Shown here piece by piece: positions 1 through 6,268 of a stretch of 6,435 nt of DNA. Within the stretch, counting starts at the first letter, position 1; each line of letters opens with the position of its first letter. The notes beneath the pieces are model-generated. The model had not been told where the DNA came from, searched no databases, and saw only the letters and a program-made list of their open reading frames with translations. The stretch is from Gammaproteobacteria bacterium (GTDB taxonomy: Bacteria > Pseudomonadota > Gammaproteobacteria > Steroidobacterales > Steroidobacteraceae): positions 1 through 6,435 of the forward strand of contig JAQGOD010000505.1 of the NCBI GenBank assembly GCA_028293775.1. The letters run 5' to 3'. Made by a program: the position numbers and the translations under genes.

Positions 1-75
1 GGTTCTTTGAAGCTAGGGTTCATTGTTGATATGGGCATGAGTAGGCCCTGTTTATAGGTCGCGCGGAAACAGGCA
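1..75. other. Left flank; possible start of a leftward gene
   Basis: No gene can be identified in this short edge. On the minus strand an ATG at 38-36 opens a frame to the window edge reading MPISTMNPSFKE, with a second ATG at 23-21. An AGGG about 8 nt before the first ATG could serve as a weak ribosome binding site. A promoter-like element lies just upstream (51-79). On the plus strand a frame ends at the TAG at 55-57 with residues GFIVDMGMSRPCL, so the 3' end of a rightward gene is the alternative. Twelve codons are too few to assign a family. The leftward start is slightly preferred because of the promoter-like element. Confidence 0.25.
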
Positions 76-79
76 TCAA
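51..79 (-). promoter_or_regulatory. Sigma-70-like promoter reading leftward
   Basis: On the minus strand a -35-like TTGATG (79-74) is followed after exactly 17 nt by a -10-like TATAAA (56-51). These match the consensus at 4 of 6 and 5 of 6 positions. Transcription would begin near position 44 and run off the left edge, 6 nt before the ATG at 38 and about 21 nt before the ATG at 23. The -35 box overlaps the rsmE stop codon (78-76), so the element would be an internal promoter for a gene downstream of rsmE. It could be a chance match, and no transcription evidence is available. Confidence 0.33.
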
Positions 80-903
80 GGTTGCTCGGCTCGCGAGCCC
101 TGGTCGGAAAGCACCGACATGTCGCCAAACCTTGATTGCAAGATGGCGATTGCCGCGATTGCCGCGGTTTCGGTGCGCAGCACGCGCGGGCCCAGCCCTA
201 AACGGGAGAAGGAGGATATGTTAAACGCCTCCAATTCTTCAGGCGCGAAGCCGCCCTCCGGACCAATGGCGATGAGCGCGCCGGTCACCGGTGTGCCGGC
301 TACCCGCGTGCCGGCCTCTAGTGCCGCCTCCAGTGCCGCGCCCGCAGCGCGTCGCGGCTCATCCGCGCGCTCGGGCTCCAACACCAACCGCAGCACACGC
401 GAATCGCCGGCACCGGCTGCGCCGAGAAAGTGGAGCAGCGGCAGCGGCGCCTCGAGGGCCGGCAGGCAGTTGCGGCCGCACTGTTCGCACGCGCTGATGG
501 CCACCGCGCGCCAATGCGCTTGCTTCGAGGCCGCTTGCGAGGCATCGAGGCGCACGACGCTGCGCTGGCTCAATACCGGAACAATGCGTTCGACACCGAG
601 TTCCGTAGCCTTTTGCACGATGAAATCCATGCGATCGCCGCGCGGTATGCACTGCACGAGCGTCACCTTAAAAGGGGACTCCCGGTCGAAAATGCGAGCT
701 GCGCCGATCGATGCAAAGACGCGCGAGCCCTTCACAGACTCGATGGCGCCGCTAAACTCGCGGCCATCTCCGTTGAACAAAACGAGTTCATCTCCGCTGC
801 GAGCGCGCAGCACCTTGGCCACGTGGGCAGCGCTGTCGCGCGCCAGCTCGACGACACCTCCGGAATTTAAATCCTCATCGACGAATACGCGCGTCAATCT
901 CAT
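76..903 (-). CDS. rsmE: 16S rRNA (uracil(1498)-N3)-methyltransferase RsmE
   Basis: RsmE uses S-adenosylmethionine to methylate N3 of U1498 in 16S rRNA of the assembled 30S subunit. It belongs to the SPOUT (trefoil-knot) methyltransferases. The 275-residue product has an N-terminal PUA-like part (HVAKVLR near 27-33), then KATELGV at 98-104 and SACEQCGRN near 137-145. The knot signatures follow: GPEGGF at 214-219 and LGPRVLRTETA at 237-247, which form the cofactor pocket. E. coli RsmE is 243 residues. The extra length here is an alanine-rich stretch around 161-206, with an ALEA tandem repeat, plus a short C-terminal tail. The ATG at 903-901 matches the usual family N-terminus (MRLTRVFV), although no clear Shine-Dalgarno sequence precedes it. 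The gene is divergent from ampD; their ATG-containing ends lie 58 nt apart. It acts in the cytoplasm. Confidence 0.96.
   Translation of the reverse strand: MRLTRVFVDEDLNSGGVVELARDSAAHVAKVLRARSGDELVLFNGDGREFSGAIESVKGSRVFASIGAARIFDRESPFKVTLVQCIPRGDRMDFIVQKATELGVERIVPVLSQRSVVRLDASQAASKQAHWRAVAISACEQCGRNCLPALEAPLPLLHFLGAAGAGDSRVLRLVLEPERADEPRRAAGAALEAALEAGTRVAGTPVTGALIAIGPEGGFAPEELEAFNISSFSRLGLGPRVLRTETAAIAAIAILQSRFGDMSVLSDQGSRAEQP
315..338. repeat. 12-bp tandem repeat inside rsmE
   Basis: CCTCTAGTGCCG (315-326) is followed directly by CCTCCAGTGCCG (327-338), an 11 of 12 match. On the coding (minus) strand this gives the ALEA-ALEA duplication in the alanine-rich stretch of RsmE. The reading frame is preserved. 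It probably reflects local slippage in a surface loop that tolerates length change. Confidence 0.6.
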
Positions 904-961
904 GCGGCAGATTGTCGCATATGCTATTGAAGGGACTTCGCCACCCGGGAAGAATGTTCAC
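904..961. promoter_or_regulatory. Divergent rsmE-ampD spacer
   Basis: This 58-nt spacer must carry the 5' signals of rsmE (leftward) and of ampD (rightward) if each has its own promoter. It contains a perfect 8-bp palindrome, GCATATGC (917-924), and the ampD ribosome binding site near its right end. I could not find a convincing paired -35/-10 in either direction, so the promoters may overlap the coding ends or be weak. Confidence 0.4.
947..954 (+). promoter_or_regulatory. Ribosome binding site that sets the ampD TTG start
   Basis: GGGAAGAA lies 7 nt before the TTG at 962. This is good spacing for a Shine-Dalgarno sequence. Neither the in-frame ATG at 902 nor the one at 989 has a comparable element in front of it. 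It is the main reason for choosing TTG 962. Confidence 0.55.
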
Positions 962-1522
962 TTGCACGTCGATCTTCAAACTGGCCTGATGCACGGCGCC
1001 AAGCATGTCGCCTCGCCGAACTTCGATGCGCGGCCGCCCGGGGTAGAGGCGGAATTGATCGTCGTGCACGGCATCAGTTTGCCGCCCGGGGAGTTCGGCG
1101 GCCCCTGGATCGAGCGGCTTTTCACCAATACGCTGCCGCTCGATGTGCACCCTTACTTCGAGGAAATCGGCGATCTTCGGGTGTCTTCGCATTTGGTCAT
1201 CGCGCGCGACGGCGAGCTCACGCAATTCGTCCGCTTCGATGATCGTGCCTGGCACGCCGGTCAGTCGATTTACCGCGGGCGGGCGGCCTGCAATGACTTT
1301 TCGATCGGAATAGAACTCGAAGGCGTTGATACGGTGCCCTATGAGTCAGCTCAATACGACACGCTGGGCGCGGTCGTCGCCGCGCTCTGCGATGCCTATC
1401 CTCGATTGTCCCCCGATAGGCTGGTAGGACATAGCGATATCTCGCCTGGGCGCAAGACCGATCCGGGCCCCGCCTTCGATTGGGCGCGAGCCCACGGCCA
1501 TGTAGCGGCCGCGCGCCGGTAA
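962..1522 (+). CDS. ampD: 1,6-anhydro-N-acetylmuramyl-L-alanine amidase AmpD
   Basis: AmpD is a cytosolic zinc amidase of the Amidase_2 family. In peptidoglycan recycling it cleaves the bond between 1,6-anhydro-MurNAc and the L-alanine of imported muropeptides. In species with ampR-ampC its loss raises the inducer level and derepresses beta-lactamase. From TTG 962 the product has 186 residues (E. coli AmpD has 183). It aligns throughout, including HGISLPPGEFGGPWI, NDFSIGIELEG and KTDPGPAFDWAR. The zinc ligands are H36, H157 and D167, and the catalytic residues are E118 and K165. No signal peptide is seen, which fits the cytosolic enzyme rather than periplasmic AmiD-type paralogues. The start is inferred: the E. 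coli alignment needs residues upstream of ATG 989, and TTG 962 has a good ribosome binding site. ATG 902 would add 20 residues not expected in the family. No ampR or ampC is visible here. Confidence 0.93.
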   Translation: MHVDLQTGLMHGAKHVASPNFDARPPGVEAELIVVHGISLPPGEFGGPWIERLFTNTLPLDVHPYFEEIGDLRVSSHLVIARDGELTQFVRFDDRAWHAGQSIYRGRAACNDFSIGIELEGVDTVPYESAQYDTLGAVVAALCDAYPRLSPDRLVGHSDISPGRKTDPGPAFDWARAHGHVAAARR

Positions 1523-1547
1523 GATCTACAAAACAGCGAGAAAAAGC

Positions 1548-1575
1548 CTGAAACCGGGCCGCTCTGGGTTACAAC
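1548..1575 (+). promoter_or_regulatory. Weak candidate promoter for the kinase operon
   Basis: CTGAAA (1548-1553) and TACAAC (1570-1575) are separated by 16 nt, and each matches the sigma-70 consensus at 4 of 6 positions. The pair sits about 95 nt before the kinase start and partly overlaps the CRP/Clp-like inverted repeat. It is a weak match, given because the operon needs a promoter in this spacer and nothing better was found. Confidence 0.18.
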
Positions 1576-1590
1576 GTGAAGCTGGTCACG
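1575..1590 (+). promoter_or_regulatory. CRP/Clp/Vfr-like inverted repeat
   Basis: CGTGAAGCTGGTCACG is an inverted repeat with 5-bp arms and a 6-nt spacer. Its core GTGA-N6-TCAC is the invariant core of the CRP-family consensus TGTGA-N6-TCACA; only the outermost bases differ (C and G in place of T and A). It lies in the spacer after ampD, about 80 nt before the kinase-regulator operon. Binding by a CRP, Vfr or Clp homologue is an inference from the motif. If the weak promoter at 1548-1575 is real, the site would cover the transcription start and act as an operator. Confidence 0.4.
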
Positions 1591-1656
1591 ATCAATTTCG
1601 CCCGATTTTCCCCAATAAGCCGACACTAGGGACACTTGTTCCATTCCGACGGCGGT

Positions 1657-1673
1657 GAGAGGGAGGGCTATTG
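1657..1673 (+). promoter_or_regulatory. Ribosome binding site and TTG start of the kinase gene
   Basis: A purine-rich run, GAGAGGGAGGG (1657-1667), precedes TTG 1671. The GGAGG core (1662-1666) leaves 4 nt to the start, and the upstream GAGAGG gives a longer alternative spacing. An in-frame TGA at 1656-1658 rules out any start further upstream. TTG is the only start codon that keeps the charged residues expected before the first membrane helix. Confidence 0.65.
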
Positions 1674-4433
1674 ATTCGTTGGTTTGCGAACCTTCCCATC
1701 GAACGCAAGCTGCGAGTGGTCATCACTGTTCCCGCGATGGCGGCCTTCGCCATTGCCATCCTCATGCATATTGCGACGAACCTGCTGCACATGCGGGCGG
1801 ACATGCAGCAGCGCGCAACAGGAATCGCACGCACGGCGGGTGTGAGCGCCATCGGAGCTTTGAGCCGCGGCGAGATTGAGGCCGCCACCGGCATCCTGAC
1901 CGCTCTGCGGGATGAGCCCATGGTGGATGTCGCCGAAATGTATTTGCCTGACGGACGCAAAATCGCGACCTACGATCGCGCCACAAACCGCGTGATGTTG
2001 AAGACCAGCGATACGCCCTTGCGCGCGCGGCGCAATCAATTTCAAATTACAACTCCCGCCACCCGGGAGGGCGCGGTCCTCGGCTCCGTGCGCATCCTCG
2101 TGCCATTCAGCGCGCTGTATCCGGAATGGCGCACCTATCTTGTAATCAGTTTTGCCGCCATCGCGGCGGCTATCTTGATTTCATACTGGCTGGCAGCGCG
2201 GCTGCAGAAGCAAATCTCCGCACCCATCGTGAATCTGGCGCAAACCATGCAAAGGGTTTCGCTTGAAGAGGACTACAGCCTGCGAGTGGAGCGCAATTCG
2301 GAAGACGAGATCGGATCTCTCATTGATGGGTTCAACCAAATGCTCGGGCAGATCCGTCACCGCGATTCGCGTTTGGAGAAATATCGACAATACCTGGAGC
2401 AGCAAGTCACCGAGCGGACCGAGAATTTAGCCAATGCCAACCGCGATCTGCGGGAAGCCATCGATGAGGCGACGCGCGCGAAGGAGACGGCGGAGCGCGC
2501 GAGCAGCGCCAAAAGCGAATTCCTGGCGCGCATGAGCCACGAAATCCGCACCCCGATGAACGGCGTCATGGGCATGTCCGAGCTGCTGCAGGCCACCGAA
2601 CTCACCCCGCGCCAACGCCATCTCTCGCACACCATCTCGCATTCGGCGGCGGCGCTGCTGCAAATCATCAACGACATATTGGACTTCTCCAAAGTCGAGG
2701 CCGGAAAGCTGGAGCTGGAAAACATCGAATTTGGCTTGCGGGAAACGGTGGAACAAGCCATCGAGATTTGCGCCGCGCGCGCCCATGCCAAAGGCCTCGA
2801 GCTGGCCTGCGATGTGGGCTTGGACGTGCCGGCGAAAGTGCGTAGCGACCCGATGCGCCTGCGCCAAATATTGATCAATCTGGTGGGCAACGCCATCAAG
2901 TTCACCGAGGCCGGCGAGGTCATCGTGCGGGTCAAGGTGATCGGCAGCGATAACTTCTTGCGCTTCGAGGTGATTGACACGGGGATCGGCATCTCCGAAC
3001 AAGCGCAGGCCGAGATTTTCAATGCCTTCAGCCAGGCCGATTCATTTACCACGCGAAAATATGGCGGTACCGGATTGGGTCTTGCCATCTGCCGGGAATT
3101 GGCAACTTTGATGGGCGGTCAGATGGGCGTCGACAGCGTCGTGGGGCGCGGCTCGATCTTCTGGTTTGAAGTACACCTCGCGGCAGTTTTGGAGTCCTCG
3201 CCCACCTTTTCACGCTTGCCGCGGATGAGGCTGGTTGGATTGCGTGCCTTGATCGTGGACGACAACAGCAGCAACCGGGGTATCCTTGCCCAGCATTTGA
3301 AGTCATGGGGCGTAGAGGTGGTGGCGGCAGAATCGAGCCGGGATGCGCTCGCCGTGCTCGCCGCTGCGGCAACCGCGCGCTTCGATTTCGCGCTGCTGGA
3401 CGATCAGATGCCAGGCATGGACGGCATCGAACTCGCGAAACGCATCCGCCGCGAACCGCGGCTCGCCGGCATGCGGCTCATCATGCTGACCGCGCGCGAG
3501 AACCACGAGAGCAACTCCGACACCGTGCAATTGTTCACGGCCATTCTCACCAAACCGCTGCGCCGCTCGCAGCTCTTGAATTGCGTGACCCGGGCGATCA
3601 TCGCCGCGCCCGAGGCTGGATTGGAAGAGACCGCGATGCGATCGTTGCCTGCCGCCAGTGCCCGCGCGTTCGTGCCGAAGATACTGTTGGTCGAGGACAA
3701 CCCGGTCAATCGAGAAGTCGCCGTCGCCATGCTGGAGAACCTGGGCTGCGTCGCGCATTCGGCCGAGAATGGCTGGCTGGCGCTCGAAGCGGTTAACAAC
3801 GAAGCCTACGACGCCGTGCTGATGGATTGCCAGATGCCGGTGATGGATGGTCTCACAGCCACCGCCGAGTTGCGGCGACGAGAACAAAATGCGGGCGGCG
3901 CGCGGCTGCCCATCATTGCGCTGACCGCAAATGCCATGGGGGGCGACCGTGAACGTTGTCTCGCCGCCGGCATGGACGATTTCCTGAGCAAGCCATTTTC
4001 ACAGCAACAATTGGCGGTCTTGCTGAAGCGGTGGCTGGCACTGCACTTGCTGCCGGAACCCGAGCGCCGGGAAGAATCGCACCTGCCGCTGATCGACCCG
4101 AGCGTCTTGCGCAATATCGCAGCTCTTGCGCGTCCCGCGCTGCTCGATTCGATGATCGAGCTGTATCTGCTGCATTCCCCGCCGCTGCTCACGGCAATCG
4201 AACTGGCAGCGGCCGGCGGCCAAGCGGTGGCGCTGCAGGAGGCACTGCACACTTTTAAGTCCAGCACGGCCAACCTCGGAGGATTACGGCTCGCAACCCT
4301 CACCAAGGAGTGCGAGGCGTTGGTGCGCGAGGGCGGCATCGCCAAGGCCGCCGCCAGCGTGCAGCGAATCCGCAGGGAATACCAAGATTTTTGCAGCGCG
4401 TTGATGCGAGAGCGATCGCCGAACGCAGCATGA
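1671..4433 (+). CDS. Hybrid sensor histidine kinase (HAMP-HisKA-HATPase-REC-REC-Hpt)
   Basis: This 920-residue inner-membrane kinase has the BarA/GacS type of layout but with two receiver domains. In order: TM helix about 13-35; periplasmic sensor about 36-153, resembling CHASE8; TM helix about 155-177; HAMP about 178-230; coiled coil to about 280. HisKA follows with phospho-acceptor H290 in [11 protein letters not shown]. The HATPase has its N-box at 403-407, DTGIGI at 436-441 and GGTGLGLAI from 465. Receiver 1 (about 523-640) has D530, D531, D577, T607 and K628. Receiver 2 (about 669-790) has E675, D676, D719, T752 and K774. A C-terminal Hpt domain (about 805-915) has H860 in HTFKSS. All residues for autophosphorylation and phosphotransfer are present. 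The response regulator gene begins 11 nt after the stop codon, so it is the likely partner. The ligand cannot be read from the sequence. Confidence 0.93.
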   Translation: MIRWFANLPIERKLRVVITVPAMAAFAIAILMHIATNLLHMRADMQQRATGIARTAGVSAIGALSRGEIEAATGILTALRDEPMVDVAEMYLPDGRKIATYDRATNRVMLKTSDTPLRARRNQFQITTPATREGAVLGSVRILVPFSALYPEWRTYLVISFAAIAAAILISYWLAARLQKQISAPIVNLAQTMQRVSLEEDYSLRVERNSEDEIGSLIDGFNQMLGQIRHRDSRLEKYRQYLEQQVTERTENLANANRDLREAIDEATRAKETAERASSAKSEFLARMSHEIRTPMNGVMGMSELLQATELTPRQRHLSHTISHSAAALLQIINDILDFSKVEAGKLELENIEFGLRETVEQAIEICAARAHAKGLELACDVGLDVPAKVRSDPMRLRQILINLVGNAIKFTEAGEVIVRVKVIGSDNFLRFEVIDTGIGISEQAQAEIFNAFSQADSFTTRKYGGTGLGLAICRELATLMGGQMGVDSVVGRGSIFWFEVHLAAVLESSPTFSRLPRMRLVGLRALIVDDNSSNRGILAQHLKSWGVEVVAAESSRDALAVLAAAATARFDFALLDDQMPGMDGIELAKRIRREPRLAGMRLIMLTARENHESNSDTVQLFTAILTKPLRRSQLLNCVTRAIIAAPEAGLEETAMRSLPAASARAFVPKILLVEDNPVNREVAVAMLENLGCVAHSAENGWLALEAVNNEAYDAVLMDCQMPVMDGLTATAELRRREQNAGGARLPIIALTANAMGGDRERCLAAGMDDFLSKPFSQQQLAVLLKRWLALHLLPEPERREESHLPLIDPSVLRNIAALARPALLDSMIELYLLHSPPLLTAIELAAAGGQAVALQEALHTFKSSTANLGGLRLATLTKECEALVREGGIAKAAASVQRIRREYQDFCSALMRERSPNAA

Positions 4434-4447
4434 GGATCGGACCGATG
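4432..4447 (+). promoter_or_regulatory. Ribosome binding site of the response regulator, overlapping the kinase stop
   Basis: GAGGA (4432-4436) overlaps the kinase stop codon TGA (4431-4433) and lies 8 nt before ATG 4445. This arrangement favours translational coupling, because ribosomes ending on the kinase reach the site directly. An in-frame ATG at 4430 overlaps the kinase stop as ATGA but has no Shine-Dalgarno sequence before it, so 4445 is preferred. Confidence 0.5.
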
Positions 4448-6268
4448 AATCAAACCGACGATTTGAATCAAACCGACAATCCCATCAAGGCGAGCGCCAG
4501 CGTGCTGGTCGTCGACGATGATCCCGGCGCGCGGCTGTTAATCGGCAGTGCGCTGGAAGTCGCCGGTTTCCGCGTGCTCACGGCCGCCGACGGCAAGACT
4601 GCGATGACTGAATTCGCCGCGCATCCGGCCGACTGCGTGGTCCTCGATGTGGTCATGCCTGGAATGAACGGCTTCGACGTGTGCCGCGCGTTGCGGGCAC
4701 TGCCAAGCTCCCGGCACGTTCCCATTTTGATGCAGACCAGCTTGGATGACATGGAATCGGTGAAGCGCGCTTACAACGCGGGCGCCACGGATTTCTCGTC
4801 CAAGGGAATCAATCCCATGCTGCTCGCCGAGCGCGTCAAGTTCCTGGTGCGCGCCAAGCAGACTCAAGATCAGCTGCGCGAAAGCGAAGCGCGCGTGCGA
4901 TATCTGGCGTACTACGATCCTTTGACTGGTTTGCCGAACCGGCAACGCTTGCTGCAAATTCTCGAACAGCAAGTCGAATGGGCCACGCCGCGCCAGCGGG
5001 GCCTGGCGGTGTTGATGCTCGACGTCGACAATTTCTCGCGCATCAACGATACCCAGGGTCAAGCGGTCGGAGACCGCCTGCTCAAGGAAATTTCGCACCG
5101 CCTGCAATCGTGCCTGCGCGATACGCAGCGCACGCTCAGCGATGATGGCGCGTTGAACGATGTGAATGACTGGGTGGCCCGAACGGGGGGCGATGAATTT
5201 GCGCTGGCGCTGCCCGGCATTTCAACCACCGACAACGTGCTGGTCGTTGCACAGCGCGTGCAGCTGGCGCTCGCTCGGCCGTTCGTTTTCGCGGAGCAGG
5301 AAATCCCTCTGTCGGCGGCGATCGGCGTGAGCCTGTTCCCCGGCGATGCGCCAACTGCCCAGGCCCTGATCAGGAATGCCGATGCCGCCGTGCATCACGG
5401 CAAAAAAGCGGGCCACGGCCGGGTGGAGTTCTTCAACAAATCCATCAGCACGCGCGCAGCCAAACACCTCTCGATGGAGGCGGACTTGCGCAAAGCGTTG
5501 GAGCGCGGGGATTTCACCTTGAATTACCAGCCGCGCCTAGGCATAGATGACTTGCGCGTGGAAGCGGTGGAAGCATTGCTCCGATGGCAGCACCCGCAAC
5601 GCGGCTTCATTTCCCCGGACGAGTTCATCCCACTGGCGGAACAAAACGGGTTGATCGTGGAGATTGGCGACTGGGTGCTGCGCGAGGCTTGCGCCCAGGC
5701 GCGCCGCTGGCGCGACTCGGGCATCCACGGCTGGCAGGTGGCCGTGAATGTCTCGGGCGTGCAATTTCGCGACGGCAGCTTGGTGGGCCGCGTTTCGCGC
5801 GCCATCGATGCGGCCGGAATCGAACCAAGAATGATCGAACTGGAATTCACCGAGGGTGCGCTGATCGAATACTCTGCCGTCGTGAGCAAGGCGGTCAAAG
5901 CGCTGCAAGTATTGGGCGTCGCGACGGCGCTGGATGACTTCGGCACGGGCTACAGCTCGTTGTCCTATCTGCGCCACTTTCCCATCGACACCCTGAAGAT
6001 CGACCGGGTGTTCGTGCGCGACATCGTTTCCAAGGGAATCAACACGCCGTTGGTGGATGCCATCATCGCCATGGCCAAGAGCCTAGGGTTGGCGACCGTG
6101 GCGGAAGGCGTGGAAACCGAAGCCCAATGGCAATATCTTAAGTCCCGGCATGCCAACCAGGTGCAAGGGTTTTTCTTTTGCCGGCCGCTTCCCATCGCGG
6201 AGCTGGAGCGCTGGTACGCTGACTGGCTGCACGCACATCAGCAGTCGCCCGTGCTCAAGGCTCTTTAG
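4445..6268 (+). CDS. Response regulator with GGDEF and EAL domains (c-di-GMP turnover)
   Basis: This 607-residue cytosolic protein joins a receiver to c-di-GMP synthase and phosphodiesterase domains. The receiver (about 18-135) has D24, D25, phospho-acceptor D68, T98 and K120; K120 is followed by G121 rather than the usual cis-proline. A short coiled coil leads to GGDEF (about 155-330): YDPLTGLPNR, D193, N201, D210 and an intact GGDEF at 248-252. About 15 extra residues precede that motif. The inhibitory I-site reads DVND instead of RxxD, and the usual GRN reads GHG. The EAL domain (about 343-590) has E376, N435, ELEFTE at 465-470, D497/D498, K518, E554 and Q574, so it should hydrolyse c-di-GMP. 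The protein is probably phosphorylated by the upstream kinase's Hpt domain. The net direction of activity cannot be predicted. ATG 4430 would add 5 residues. Confidence 0.92.
   Translation: MNQTDDLNQTDNPIKASASVLVVDDDPGARLLIGSALEVAGFRVLTAADGKTAMTEFAAHPADCVVLDVVMPGMNGFDVCRALRALPSSRHVPILMQTSLDDMESVKRAYNAGATDFSSKGINPMLLAERVKFLVRAKQTQDQLRESEARVRYLAYYDPLTGLPNRQRLLQILEQQVEWATPRQRGLAVLMLDVDNFSRINDTQGQAVGDRLLKEISHRLQSCLRDTQRTLSDDGALNDVNDWVARTGGDEFALALPGISTTDNVLVVAQRVQLALARPFVFAEQEIPLSAAIGVSLFPGDAPTAQALIRNADAAVHHGKKAGHGRVEFFNKSISTRAAKHLSMEADLRKALERGDFTLNYQPRLGIDDLRVEAVEALLRWQHPQRGFISPDEFIPLAEQNGLIVEIGDWVLREACAQARRWRDSGIHGWQVAVNVSGVQFRDGSLVGRVSRAIDAAGIEPRMIELEFTEGALIEYSAVVSKAVKALQVLGVATALDDFGTGYSSLSYLRHFPIDTLKIDRVFVRDIVSKGINTPLVDAIIAMAKSLGLATVAEGVETEAQWQYLKSRHANQVQGFFFCRPLPIAELERWYADWLHAHQQSPVLKAL
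4446..4477 (+). repeat. 14-nt direct repeat at the regulator N-terminus
   Basis: TGAATCAAACCGAC occurs at 4446-4459 and again at 4464-4477, with an 18-nt period. It encodes a duplicated NQTD within residues 2-11, ahead of the receiver domain. The frame is kept. It looks like a small in-frame duplication in a disordered leader. Confidence 0.75.

Noticed and set aside
917..924. GCATATGC palindrome as an operator between rsmE and ampD
   Set aside because: Eight bases is too short to stand alone, and no promoter could be placed around it.
119..961. In-frame extension upstream of ampD, antisense to rsmE, that would make a 467-residue protein
   Set aside because: The extension is low-complexity Ser/Ala/Arg sequence mirrored from the rsmE coding strand. 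AmpD homology begins only near 962, and the ribosome binding site is there.
1523..1670. Terminator or c-di-GMP riboswitch after ampD
   Set aside because: No GC stem followed by a T-run was found, and no GEMM-like conserved core could be recognised. AACC...GGTT at 1552-1570 gives only 4 pairs with mismatches inside.
4310..4444. Upstream extension of the response regulator overlapping the kinase Hpt region
   Set aside because: The extra residues are an Arg-rich out-of-frame reading of the Hpt coding sequence. ATG 4445 has a Shine-Dalgarno sequence and fits the family.
2357..4471. Long minus-strand open frames opposite the kinase gene
   Set aside because: The translations have no recognisable motifs and are shadows of high-GC codon use opposite a gene with complete domain signatures.
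5524..5977. Minus-strand open frames opposite the EAL domain
   Set aside because: The plus strand carries an intact EAL domain with all catalytic motifs; the reverse frames resemble no known protein.
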